64,000 bases of DNA from Culex pipiens pallens (lineage: Eukaryota > Arthropoda > Insecta > Diptera > Culicidae). Of this stretch, positions 24,162 through 34,514 are shown piece by piece; position 1 is the first letter of the stretch, and the number at the start of each line of letters is the position of its first letter. A program made the position numbers and the translations under genes. Location: positions 84,022,886-84,086,885 of the forward strand of contig NC_068938.1 in the NCBI RefSeq assembly GCF_016801865.2, in the 5' to 3' direction. The notes below the pieces were generated by a model. The model ran no database searches and was not told where the DNA came from. It saw nothing but the letters and a program-made list of their open reading frames with translations.

Positions 24162-24516
24162 ATGCAAAAGTGTTTGTTAAGTTTTGCTTATGCTAAGGCA
24201 AAAATCAAAAAAATAATAAACGTATTTTTATTTTACACTCAATCAGAATAGGCAAAAATATGTTACATAATATCCTCACTTGTAAGTTAAAAGAAAATCA
24301 TTTGATTTTAATGTGCAATCCATTTCTTTTTCATAAATATTTCATGTGATAATCATGTGGGATGACACGTTAGGTTAACGTGTTTTGCTTTTGAATTTAT
24401 CGCGTCCCGCGATGACAAATTTCTAAGTGATTTGCACATGACATTCACATGTAAAATCGTATGGGGCAGATTCACGTGTGAAACATGTGATATTGCTATG
24501 TGACTTTCTTTCAGTG

Positions 24517-25200
24517 TTGTAGACATGTTATCCTAGGCCTATATAAGCAATTTTTGCGTATATGGAGCCAATAGTACTCGAAAATAACATTTGAGAAGGG
24601 CGTAAGGTATTTAAATATTTTTGTATTTTGCAATTTAAAAATCACTGTATCTCGAAGCCGTTGCATCGTATCAAAAAGTGGTCAAAGACAAACTTGTAGG
24701 AAATTGGACGGGCTTTCTGAAAAAATACACTGAAACAAAAATACACGTCACTTCCATGAGATTTTTCAATTTTTAAGTTTAAAAGTTAAATTTGAAGGTG
24801 ATGTCACGATTTTTTTTCGCTCAAAATTTTTGAGGAAATAGCCTAAGATGTTACAAAAAGATTGATGAAAAATGCAGGATGGTATGTCTCTCCTGAAAAA
24901 ATACAAAAATCATTTACTGAAACTGTTTTTTTTGAAAAGTGGTCTAAACGTCAATTTTTTTTAAAACCGGTAGTGGGAATCGATTTCCCAGACAATTTTA
25001 CATAAAAGTCTCCATATTGACCATTGTCCTATGTCCAATCCTTGTGAAGATACAGCGGTTTTAAAAATAAAAATGTTGAAAAAATAGGGTTTTTGGTGGT
25101 TTTTGGCAATTTCTATATGACAGACTTGATTTTTCAGTCTCGTAAATATTTTTACCGAAAAGCTCGTCAAATTTCCCATAAGTTTGTCTTTGACAGCTTT
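24517..25200 (+). repeat. Family H repeat, right fragment
   Basis: This continues the repeat broken at 19736, starting TTGTAGACATGTTATCCTAG and running through GACAAACTTGTAGGAAATTG. It matches the minus strand of 12550-13085. Confidence 0.75.
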
Positions 25201-26252
25201 TTAATTTGACTCGTTTTAATATTTACGTAAGCTTAATTACTATCCAGGTTTCTACCACACTGAAAAAAATATTCTATTTTCTGTTATGAGCAATGTAATT
25301 CAACTTATATCTGTAAGCCCATACATCCAAAAATGACTTTTTTAAATCGCTAATATGTAATAAATAGCTCATATAAAAATTAGCAAGCAATTCCCTATTG
25401 ATGATGTATCTGAAAGTGTTGTTTGAAGAGCGGAAAACTGCAAAAGAGAAAAGCTTAGTGTGACAAAAATGGGTATATTTCCCCTATGTATGGAAAAAAA
25501 TCATACCGCATTTCATCAAAATGTGACCAATTTTCTTAAATTTTCTCTCCACCTGCATGCTAACTGAATCCATATAATTACAATAAACTGAAAAACACCT
25601 CCCGCCGTCTGATACCGAAATAACCTACCCTGCTATGACGTTGTCGGAAAAACGTGTTTCGTGCCGGTGCCGCCGGCGTCTTAAATTGAAAGTGCAAGTG
25701 AATTTTACCAAGCATGCATACAGCCCCGCTTACGTCTTGGTGCTTTGATTTTCCATTCACTCAATCAACAAAAGCTGCTGCATCGCAAGAAAGAAAAAAT
25801 ACCGTGCAAAACGCAAACACCGCCACCACCACCATCATCATCCTCATCGCCTTCGGTTAGCGATGGACAACAACACCAGCAACAACCTGTATGTACCTCT
25901 GAAAACATAGTGCCGGGTTAGTTGCATGCCTTCCTTCTGCCAACTCAACTTAGGCCAACCGCAACATCAGCTGACTGACTTTAAACAAGCCGCGGCTTTG
26001 ATATGTGTAGGAAAAGAGGAAAAAAAATCAAACCAATTTTAGCTCAACCAACGGCAACTAACTTTGGATGGGCTCCATCAAGTGCTGAGCTTAAAAAAGC
26101 GCATCCAATCCAGTCCGTTGGCCTCCAAAAATTGAACGAAAGCTCGACCGAATTAGTTGGCTTTGCTACTATGCCTGAGTACAGTGGTTTTCAAAGAAAA
26201 AAAAATATTTAAAACACAGAAGCCATTTAATTTTTTTTAACTCCCAGAACGA
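25201..26252. other. No gene recognised
   Basis: 25590-25990 is somewhat GC-richer (CCACCACCACCATCATCATC near 25825) and might be regulatory or an untranslated exon. No domain or paired splice sites were found. Confidence 0.45.
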
Positions 26253-26786
26253 CTATCTATCGCACGTCGCTTTTTGACGTTCCGAGAAAAACGTGTTTCA
26301 ATATTTGACCTTTAATAAACAAGAACGAGAGAAAAGTTAACAATAACAAACACGTTTTGTTTGGTTGAACATTCAGTGCTTTGTCCTGAAGTTTGGTTGA
26401 ATTTGGTTGCTGGAGTCCCGAGTTATAATTACAAATGTTTACGGTAGTCGGACATGTACGTGTGTCAAACGCGTTCTGACCTGAAATCCCTTTGGCCAGT
26501 TGTCGCACTTACATCAATTTTCAGACTGTGTCAAGATAGCACGGCAAGATTGAAACTTCTTTCATATGAAAAGTGACAACAATGCACGGAGTTTTTTCGG
26601 TTTTTATTGAATATCTCAGGATTGAAATCGATTCGTTGGAATCTGTGAAGGCCAAAGGGTGAGGCATTGTGAGCTGTACAAAATGGCGTTCTTAACTCAA
26701 TTTGGCCCAGAATGCACGTGCGACAAGATAGCAAGACAGCGACGAGATGTCGAATAATTTTATTAACAGTAATGACAGGTAATACC

Positions 26787-26886
26787 NNNNNNNNNNNNNN
26801 NNNNNNNNNNNNNNNNNNNNNNNNNNNNNNNNNNNNNNNNNNNNNNNNNNNNNNNNNNNNNNNNNNNNNNNNNNNNNNNNNNNNNN
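26787..26886. other. Assembly gap of exactly 100 N
   Basis: A round 100-N run is the usual placeholder for a gap of unknown length. It removes the start of the Helentron coding region, so the true N-terminus and the original spacing are unknown. Confidence 0.99.
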
Positions 26887-29800
26887 TTGGAAATTGCACC
26901 TGCCCAAAATCGTAGGCCTCTGTCTTTCCTTTTCGACAAACATGCCGAAGAACTTTCATTTCCGGATATTTATGGCGGACAAGGGCGGGATATAGATCCT
27001 TCGATTAATGTTACACCTTTCATGCTGGCAACGAGCGAAATAAGACGTCGTGATCGCCGAGGGGCCAAACCTGAACATATTCTTTACATGGCGATGAAAG
27101 TGATGTGCTATCGGGTTTACCAGGGGACTGAAAGTAAGTTCAAGTGCACGGGGGCTGCCAACATAACTCGGGCAATGTTGAATGATCCATTGTTTATGGA
27201 AACTTGCGCTGAACGGAACTTGTCGTTTCTCTCGACAATTCCGAACTCCGCACATTATTTGCAGCAGCGCAAACGTGATGTGTTTGCTATGATTCGGCAA
27301 CTTGGGAAGCCAACAATGTTTATGACTTTGAGTGCCAGCGAAACCCGCTGGCCTGAACTGTTGAAAATTTTGACCAAACTTTCCGCTGAACACAACATTG
27401 ATTTGACGGATCCCATCCAACAGCTTACTGCTTTGCAACGGGCTACACTTGTTAGCGATGATCCTGTCACGTGTTGCGTTTACTTTCACAAATTTGTTGA
27501 TTCCTTCTTGAACATTCTTTCGAATCCCAAAATTAGCCCTTTTGGGAAGTATCATGTGGTTGATTATTTCAAACGCATCGAATTTCAGCACCGTGGCAGC
27601 CCCCATGCTCACATTTTGTTGTGGTTGAACGGCGATCCTCGCGAAGCAGTCTCCGAGGACATGCCTGCAACTGTGGAATTGATTGATTTTCTTTGCTCGG
27701 TTAGCCGGGTCAACTTGCCTGACACTTACAGCAATCAGGTTCACAAGCACACTTTTACGTGCTACAAACGTAACGAAAAGCACTGTCGGTTCAACATTCC
27801 GTACTGGCCAATGGATCAGACCAGAATTCTGCTGCCTATGGCTTCCGACGATAATCGTCGCAAAAATTTTATTGACAAAGCCGCTTTTATGCGCAAAAAT
27901 TTGGAAGAGAAAGTGTACGACTCTTTCGAAAACTTTCTCGATGATTGTGATTGTTCGCACGAAAACTATTTGAACGTTATTCGTGCGTCAATCCGACGAC
28001 CGACAGTTTTCCTGAAGCGATCTTTGGACGAACTTTGGACCAACTCGTTCAATCCTTGGGTTGCCGGCGAGCTTTGCTCGAACATGGATATGCAATTTAT
28101 TCTGGAAGAATTTGCTTGCGCTGCGTATATTGTTGAATACGTGAACAAGAGCAACCGGGGCATTAGCAACTTGCACCGTGAATTGATTAAATTACAGGAA
28201 CAATACCCTGATCAGGATTACAAGTTTTTGCTGAAGAAAGTTGGTATGAATCTGCTTAATTCAGTCGAAATTTCGGCACAAGAAGGCGCTTGGTTCTTGT
28301 TACGGCAACCGATGACGGAAGCCAGCCGAAAAGTTGAATTTATTCCTACAATGTGGCCCCATGAACGAATTCAAACCCGAAAGCGCAACAAGCGAATGGA
28401 CCAGGAGGGGATTGATGATGATTCTACTGATGTTTGGACTTCCAATATCGTCCAGAAATATGAACAGCGCACCGAACTTGATGATGTCTGCTTGGCTGAT
28501 TTTGTTGCTCTTTACACGATCCGTGGCAACACTTATACCTTGCGCAAAGATCCGCGGGTTTTGAGGTGGTGTGGGTATAAAATGACTGATTTGACGAATT
28601 ACAAACGCGAGATGGTACTTTTGTTCCTACCATTCCGTAATGAAACTGTTGACATTCTTGACGACAACAAGTTCATTGACCTTTATGATCGAAACGAAAC
28701 TTTAATTTTGACTAAGCTCAAGGAGTATGATTGCGATTTTAACATCGAACAAACGGTCGAGGAATATCTGCGTATTGTTGCAGACAACGACCAAGATGAA
28801 GTTCAGAATGAGGCAACCGAACGATACAATGATTTTGTTCGAACTATTAATTTGGATCCTATTGAACCCGAACAGGAACCTTCTTCTACTAACAAGCTAC
28901 CAGCCGTCATCAAGAAGCGCACAAATGTTTTGAGTAAGCAGGATTATTGCGCCATCGTCAGGAAGACAAATTTTGAACAACGTAAATTAATTTTGCATGT
29001 AATTGATGATTTGAACACCTTCAGCGACGAACCAAATGAACCAATTCAAGTCTTCCTGACTGGACCTGCTGGATGTGGGAAAACTTTTACTGTTCGAGCA
29101 TTGATGGAAACTTATAACCGTTTCACGCAAGAACATTCTTCCCAGTACAATGCGTATATTGCTTGTGCATCAACGGGAAAAGCTGCAGTCGCTCTGAATG
29201 GTGGAACAGTTCATTCTACCTTCAGTATTTCTTTGGGGAACAAGCGAAATTCTAAGCTTTCGTTTGAGAAACTTCAGCTGTATCGCAATGCTTTCGGCAG
29301 CGGTAAAGCTATATTTGTTGACGAAATTAGTATGGTTGGGGCCGAAAATTTAAATACTATGCACACACGATTGCAACAAATTACGGGGAATTACGATGCG
29401 CCATTCGGTGGACTTCCATTTTTTCCGATTGGTGATAATTTCCAACTTCCACCAGTCAATGCACTGCCAGTTTTCAAAGCGTGCAGAGGTTCTGTTCAGG
29501 GACCACTTTTATGGCGCTCGCTTAAGTTGCATCTTTTGAAGCAAGTTATGCGACAAAGTGATGTAGAATTTTCTTCGATTCTTACCAAAATTGGCAGTGG
29601 TGAGGCTCTCACACCTGCTGAGACTGAACTTATTGAAAGTCGTTTCCGAACACCGGAGTGGTGCAAGGAGCACAAACCTGACGCTATTCGTCTCTTTCAT
29701 TGTAATGCCAGTGTGGAAAATTACAATGCTGAAGTTTTGCGGGATATGGAGGGGGAAAATTTTATCGCACAGGATTCTTTTACTGGTTATAAGAACGCTG

Positions 29801-31140
29801 AGCAGTTGGCCAGTGCTCGCAGCAAACTTCATAAGATGAAATATACTGATACGGGTTGTCTGCCATATTTGTTGTGTCTTGTGGTAGACATGCCTTACAT
29901 GATTACCACCAATATTGAAACTCAAGATGGGCTTGTCAATGGGGCTATCGGGAAGCTTAAACTGATTGAACATTGGGAGGATGATTCCGGAGAACGTATC
30001 TGTCGACTTTGGATGAAATTTGAAAATGATGTTATCGGGGCCGTTCTGCGGAGAAAACCTCGTTCTCGACCTCCGAATGTTGAGCGGGATTGGGTTCCTA
30101 TTTCGAAGCGAACTGTCAGCATTAAACTTGGCGGCATAACTTGTAAACGCAATCAATTCCCAATTGTTAGTGCTTGTGCCCTTACAGTGCATAAGTCGCA
30201 AGGTGGAACATTTTCCGAGTTAGTATTTGATTACAACAAGAAGCAGGACCAACAGTTGGTTTATGTTGGACTGTCTCGAGTAACATCTTTGGAGGGACTT
30301 TATTTGACCGATTCGTCAAGGGAACATAAATTCTATCATGCCAAGCAGTGCAACACACCTCGAATGGTGGATCTGAGGACGGAACAGCAAAGGCTGAATA
30401 ATCACCAACTTGTAACGCACAGCGATATTTTGGAGGAGTTTCTGGATTCGACGGACCATAGCTCCAGTCTTATCAGTTTCAACGTTGAAAGTTTAAACGC
30501 TCATCATTTGGATGTTTCGACTGATTTCTTGCTCACCAAAGTCGATTTCCTGGCATTGAGTGAAACTTGGTTGAACAATTGTTCTAATGTGGGCATTGAG
30601 GGGTACCATTGTATCGCTGAGTTTAAACGTGCCAATGTAAGGGCCGGGGGGGTTGCAATTTTCCAGAAAAATTCGTCTTCTTCGACGGCCATGCCTCACG
30701 ATCTTGAGCAGTTAAGTGAGGAACATGATCCAATTTTACTCGAGGCTGATTCGTTTGGGGATATTTGTGCCACAAAAGTTTCAGAAAATGGGATTCAAAC
30801 ACTGTTTGTTGTTGTGTATATTTCGCCAAGTGCAACATACAAACAGAAAATTTCTTTCTTGATCCGGAACTTGTTCTGGTATGCAAAGCAGGACATCCGC
30901 ATTGTTGTGTCTGGGGATTTTAACATTGATATCCTCAAACCGGAAAATTTGAAATTTGTTGATTTTATGAAAGAGTACCTCAAGCTTGATCTGCTTTCCA
31001 ATCCTTTACAGACAACGACATTTGGGCGCACATGCCTTGACCTTGTTTTTGGTAGAAATGTTCAAACACAGTCACGAAGGTATGTTTCGTATTTTAGTTA
31101 TCATCGGCCGATTTTGACTTTGGTTGATACACCAGCCTAA
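26887..31140 (+). CDS. Helentron Rep/helicase/endonuclease polyprotein, 5' incomplete
   Basis: This enzyme drives rolling-circle transposition: it nicks single-stranded ends, unwinds, and may cut the target. The 1,417 visible codons lack the natural start, which lies in the gap. Numbering from base 26887: residues about 60-165 match the Helitron-like N-terminal region; the HUH motif is HRGSPHAH at 235-242; the two catalytic tyrosines are Y414 and Y418 in YIVEYVNKS. The helicase has Walker A GPAGCGKT at 726-733, Walker B VDEISM at 811-816, GDNFQLPP at 849-856, TVHKSQGGT at 1100-1108 and VGLSRV at 1127-1132. A C-terminal endonuclease/exonuclease/phosphatase domain follows, with N1199, E1226 (LALSETWL), SGDFNID at 1343-1349 and CLDLVF at 1383-1388. 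Its last motif reads SYH (1404-1406) where SDH is expected. No in-frame stops occur, so the copy is young. Rep and helicase look intact; endonuclease activity is doubtful. Confidence 0.93.
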   Translation: MEIAPAQNRRPLSFLFDKHAEELSFPDIYGGQGRDIDPSINVTPFMLATSEIRRRDRRGAKPEHILYMAMKVMCYRVYQGTESKFKCTGAANITRAMLNDPLFMETCAERNLSFLSTIPNSAHYLQQRKRDVFAMIRQLGKPTMFMTLSASETRWPELLKILTKLSAEHNIDLTDPIQQLTALQRATLVSDDPVTCCVYFHKFVDSFLNILSNPKISPFGKYHVVDYFKRIEFQHRGSPHAHILLWLNGDPREAVSEDMPATVELIDFLCSVSRVNLPDTYSNQVHKHTFTCYKRNEKHCRFNIPYWPMDQTRILLPMASDDNRRKNFIDKAAFMRKNLEEKVYDSFENFLDDCDCSHENYLNVIRASIRRPTVFLKRSLDELWTNSFNPWVAGELCSNMDMQFILEEFACAAYIVEYVNKSNRGISNLHRELIKLQEQYPDQDYKFLLKKVGMNLLNSVEISAQEGAWFLLRQPMTEASRKVEFIPTMWPHERIQTRKRNKRMDQEGIDDDSTDVWTSNIVQKYEQRTELDDVCLADFVALYTIRGNTYTLRKDPRVLRWCGYKMTDLTNYKREMVLLFLPFRNETVDILDDNKFIDLYDRNETLILTKLKEYDCDFNIEQTVEEYLRIVADNDQDEVQNEATERYNDFVRTINLDPIEPEQEPSSTNKLPAVIKKRTNVLSKQDYCAIVRKTNFEQRKLILHVIDDLNTFSDEPNEPIQVFLTGPAGCGKTFTVRALMETYNRFTQEHSSQYNAYIACASTGKAAVALNGGTVHSTFSISLGNKRNSKLSFEKLQLYRNAFGSGKAIFVDEISMVGAENLNTMHTRLQQITGNYDAPFGGLPFFPIGDNFQLPPVNALPVFKACRGSVQGPLLWRSLKLHLLKQVMRQSDVEFSSILTKIGSGEALTPAETELIESRFRTPEWCKEHKPDAIRLFHCNASVENYNAEVLRDMEGENFIAQDSFTGYKNAEQLASARSKLHKMKYTDTGCLPYLLCLVVDMPYMITTNIETQDGLVNGAIGKLKLIEHWEDDSGERICRLWMKFENDVIGAVLRRKPRSRPPNVERDWVPISKRTVSIKLGGITCKRNQFPIVSACALTVHKSQGGTFSELVFDYNKKQDQQLVYVGLSRVTSLEGLYLTDSSREHKFYHAKQCNTPRMVDLRTEQQRLNNHQLVTHSDILEEFLDSTDHSSSLISFNVESLNAHHLDVSTDFLLTKVDFLALSETWLNNCSNVGIEGYHCIAEFKRANVRAGGVAIFQKNSSSSTAMPHDLEQLSEEHDPILLEADSFGDICATKVSENGIQTLFVVVYISPSATYKQKISFLIRNLFWYAKQDIRIVVSGDFNIDILKPENLKFVDFMKEYLKLDLLSNPLQTTTFGRTCLDLVFGRNVQTQSRRYVSYFSYHRPILTLVDTPA

Positions 31141-31353
31141 TCTATATTTCACACCACAATCATTCGCAAATACTACACGCTTTCCTAAACAACTTTGTCG
31201 GTTTCGCATCCATCAACAACGCCAGCACCTGCAGCATCCACCGCGGCCTATCACCCATCTGGACAGAACATCTCCCGGCTGCAGCCTGACGCCAAGATCG
31301 AGCCTGATGCCAAGACCGAGCCTTGCGACCAACGCCACCATCCAACTCTAATC

Positions 31354-31396
31354 GGTCCTTTTTAGGGCCACCAATTTTCTCACGAAAGAGTTCTGC
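31354..31396 (+). promoter_or_regulatory. Histone-type mRNA 3' processing signal (stem-loop plus purine element)
   Basis: GGTCCT-TTTT-AGGGCC (31354-31369) forms a six-base-pair stem (one G-U pair) with a four-base T loop and is followed directly by ACCA. This fits the replication-dependent histone stem-loop pattern GGYYYT-loop-ARRRCC. About 17 bases further lies CGAAAGAG (about 31384-31391), resembling the histone downstream element bound by U7 snRNA. It sits about 214 bases after the Helentron stop on the same strand. No histone coding sequence precedes it. Confidence 0.65.
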
Positions 31397-31637
31397 TTGT
31401 TCATCATTCCCACCAAACACTACATACAATTTGAAAGAAAACCACCCCGAAATAACGCCCTTAGCTGAATTCCATCTCCCATTCATGATCATATTCCGTA
31501 AATCTATTTAAAGAATATAGCTAATTCTTCAAATTAATATATGGAAAACCCACATGTCCACATATCTAAATTTTACGTAAGTCTACGCCATTCCGGTTAT
31601 GTCTGTGACATAACTACTTTGACTTTTTCTCTCTTAC

Positions 31638-31798
31638 CTTCGACGGGACAACACGTTTTATTCAAAGTGCGCGCGCCAGGTTCCGCGTCGGCCGCCCCAA
31701 TTGCATCTTGGGATGCATATTTTTCTTCTTCTGCCGAGTAGTCGATGGCCGTCAGAGGAAGAATCGCGTTCCAGCGAAAAACAGTAAGCACGCTGGGT
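31638..31798 (-). other. Candidate coding exon (unrecognised)
   Basis: On the minus strand the stretch is bounded by acceptor TTTCTTCAG (ending 31799) and donor AAG|GTAAGAG (starting 31637). It is open for 53 codons, including FRWNAILPLTAIDYSAEEEK. It is GC-richer than its neighbours. No family is recognised and no partner exon was found, so it could equally be part of a repeat. Confidence 0.35.
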
Positions 31799-31839
31799 CT
31801 GAAGAAATGCTTCGTATTGAATTACAATAAAACGCGATT

Positions 31840-33228
31840 TAACACATTTTTGGGATCATTCGACAATCGAACACCGGTGGAGGGGTTGGGGGCGATTTAA
31901 GTGGTGGCTCCCCAGAGTTGCAATTGCAGCAATGTGCAACTTTAAAGAGGGAGAAAGGAGGAGCACTTGAAGAATCAGTTGAAAGGGGAATCAAGTAGCG
32001 CGAGAATCGTTGGGGTGAAATGAGGAATTTTAAAACCCTTTTGCTTGGCACATAAATGATTCATTTTTTTTTCATTTTAATGTGAAACCATGACATTTAA
32101 TTTAAATTTTTATATATATTTTTATTTTATAAACGCTAAACGTTTGAAAAGTCATTCTTATGTGAAATTTCCGATATTTTTTATAATAGACCAAATCGTT
32201 TCCTGATTAAAAATGTCATCATCATATTTTCAACAACTTTTTTCTTGAAGTTATAAGGCTGGTACAAATTTTATTTAAAGTTTTTGTCGGGAACAAAAAA
32301 ATATTTTTTCAAAGCACATCGAAATTACAATGGAAATTTAAGTGCAATCAGCTGAAATTGATTTAAAATGCACTCCGCTGCGTTTAGAATCATTTTTAGC
32401 ATGTTTGGGTTGATTTAAAAATCTTTAGAATTTTTTAAAATGTTCGATCTTTAGTATCGCAAATGTTTTTTTTTTCGTTGAAATTTTTGATTTCGTCAAA
32501 TCTTACATTTTTTGAAGACTAAAGATTGCAAAACAACTGAACTAGTGTAAATGCATTTGAAACACTTTTTGCATTCAAATGTTGATACTTTGGCTTGATA
32601 TAACAATTTTTATATTTTTTTATTAAGGCTATCAAATCTGGCGCACAAGTCGGTTAAGAGACTACATTTTGATAATAATTGATAATGATAAAAAAGGTGG
32701 ATACTTTTTATTCGATTCCACAATTTATTTTTTACAATTGGTAAATGATATTGATGATAAAATTTCATGAAGCGTTATTTTGTTATTCTGATATCGTCGA
32801 TTAAAAATTGATGGCAAAATAATAATAATTTTCAATCTTTGTTGGATAACTATCTCAGTGACTAAAGTAAGATCGAGAATGCTCCATCTGTGATTTTTTT
32901 TATTTTAAAAATGATAAGCGATGATAGTGTCCATCTATTTTTAAAATTTTTAAGACAAGAAATTACCATTGCTTTCATTCGAATACGGTATACTTTATCC
33001 AAATTTAACAAAAAATACTTAGATACTTGAAATTTAAGGAAAAAAGTACGGTTTTGGCCAGAAACGTAAAAAACTTTCGAAAATTAATCTTTAAATGTAT
33101 TTTTTTTGCAAATCCGTCGTAAAACTACTTACCTACTTTTATGTATCAAAAATAACATAATCGAACAGTAACATAACGTTAAATTAGCTTTTTAGAAATT
33201 AAAAATTGGTTGAAAAATAGTCGTTTAT
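31840..33228. other. AT-rich region with a family G repeat copy, no gene
   Basis: 32250-32600 matches the minus strand of 15950-16440. The rest is AT-rich without recognised features. Confidence 0.5.
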
Positions 33229-33346
33229 GCAACAAGTTGCAAAAAGAAGATTTTTTCAGCACGAGTCGTACATTTATCCAACGAGGTTTACCGAGTTGGA
33301 TAAATACGACGAGTGCTGAAAAAATCAAGTTTTGCAACGAGTTGCT
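33229..33346. repeat. Hairpin repeat family I, copy 1
   Basis: The arms CAGCACGAGTCGTACATTTA and its complement around 33300-33326 form a strong hairpin within a GCAACAAGTTGC / GCAACGAGTTGC frame. The following 300 bases (to about 33640, with GTGCTGAAAAGT palindromes) belong to the same unit. Other copies lie at 42191-42292 and 52101-52217. Confidence 0.75.
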
Positions 33347-33950
33347 TACAACATTTTTTGCAATTCCGAAAAACGCTTCTTGAATGGAATTTTATGTCAA
33401 ACATTCATGTGTTTAGTAAATTCACCGTTCAAAACAAAAAAATATTTAAAAGTGTTACTTTTCGATAATAGTGTTGAAAAGTTCAACTTTTCAGCACCCA
33501 TTTCAGTGCTGAAAAGTAGAACTTTTCAGCACTGGTATTGAAAGGTATTAATTTTCCTTTCTGTTATTTATGGTAGAGAAAAGTAGGCCGTTTCGTTTCT
33601 CCAGAAGGACTGGAAAAGTTGACAGTTTTACAGCGGAATTGCAAAAATGATTTTTGGCGAATTTTTAGATCGAGCCTGCATAGAGGTGATGCTGGATTGT
33701 AGAGGGTTATTCAAAAAAAAAAAAATTACTACGTTTCTAGAGAGCCATGCAAAAAAAATATTTTTAAAAATTTATGTAACATATTGGAAAATTTTGTAAA
33801 ATATTTTAAAAATTGGCCATCAGGGAGACAAATAAATGTTGCATTGTTTCATGGATAATATTACATGTGGAAATATGTAGCTAATCAGTATCGGAAACCT
33901 TCTAGACCGAAATGTCAAGATCATATTGGACATGATAATTTCAAAATGTC

Positions 33951-34045
33951 ATCGGCCTAATAGCCGAGCAGGCTAAGGCGCAGTCCTCTTCGTGCATGCT
34001 GTAATTATCCCACTGGTTTGAATTATTTTTTTTGTGTGCAGGATA
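33951..34045 (+). mobile_element. tRNA-like SINE head (pol III boxes)
   Basis: A consensus A box TAGCCGAGCAGG (33961-33972) is followed 43 bases later by a degenerate B box GGTTTGAATTA (34015-34025). The spacing and boxes are those of a tRNA-derived SINE promoter. Acceptor-stem pairing is poor, so it is not a functional tRNA gene. Confidence 0.6.
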
Positions 34046-34514
34046 ACTCTACATTCAGTGTCAAAAGTCTTTTTCTACAAAATTGAAGTACATGCTTTTG
34101 CATGTGTTTTTACTGTATAAGCGTAATTTTACCTTCAAATATTAATGCTTGATTTTTTCACAAATCAACAAATTGGTGAAAGTTTACATTGGATGTCAGA
34201 CACGATGTTAGAGCTTCGTCTACTGACATCCATTGGCAAGAGCCTCTGTAAAAAATATCAAAGGATTTGGCCTCTTTGATATAGGTTTACATAACATTGA
34301 CCAAAAACTCATTTTTTATCAACTTTTTCGCAGATTTTTCTACGCTACGTTTGGCGCATCAACAAACAACAAATCCGAATGTTAATGCTTCCACACTATA
34401 AGGACGAAGAATGCGTATCGTGTCGCGCTGCCAAACGCATCTTGATCCGAGGGACACCACCGAACCAAACTTGGGTCAACACTGGAATTGGTTCCCTAAA
34501 GGGCTATGCTTCAT

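Larger units (their letters stand above)
19737..24516. mobile_element. 4.78 kb DNA transposon with CACTGAAAGAAA termini
   Basis: The ends are imperfect inverted repeats of about 30 bp: CACTGAAAGAAACCAACATA on the left, and on the right strand-reversed CACTGAAAGAAAGTCACATA. The insertion interrupts a family H repeat whose empty site is preserved at 12550-13155, giving base-level support for the boundaries and a duplication of only TT or TTT. Both subterminal regions carry many CACGTGA-like and CATGTGA-like motifs. CACTG ends with a very short duplication resemble the CACTA/Mirage/Chapaev group, but no transposase was recognised, so this assignment is tentative. The interior holds repeat D, a 164-bp tandem array and two decayed minus-strand gene remnants. 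Confidence 0.7.
26253..31500 (+). mobile_element. Helentron (Helitron2-type rolling-circle transposon)
   Basis: The left part (26253-26697) matches a separate copy at 61369-61806 over about 440 bases starting at CTATC, so the 5' boundary is close to 26253. The right boundary is not defined; a 3' UTR with a histone-type stem-loop follows the stop codon. The encoded protein joins a Rep/HUH region, a PIF1-like helicase and a C-terminal endonuclease domain, the combination that separates Helentrons from canonical Helitrons. Short motifs of the form GACAAGATAGCACGACAAG recur near 26534 and 26728 and may be terminal recognition sequences. Confidence 0.8.

Noticed and set aside
26956..27960. 334-codon open frame on the minus strand
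   Set aside because: It is antisense to the Helentron Rep region, whose motifs are all on the plus strand.
31141..31353. Histone coding sequence upstream of the stem-loop
   Set aside because: Translation in all frames shows no histone tail or fold; only the 3' signal is present.
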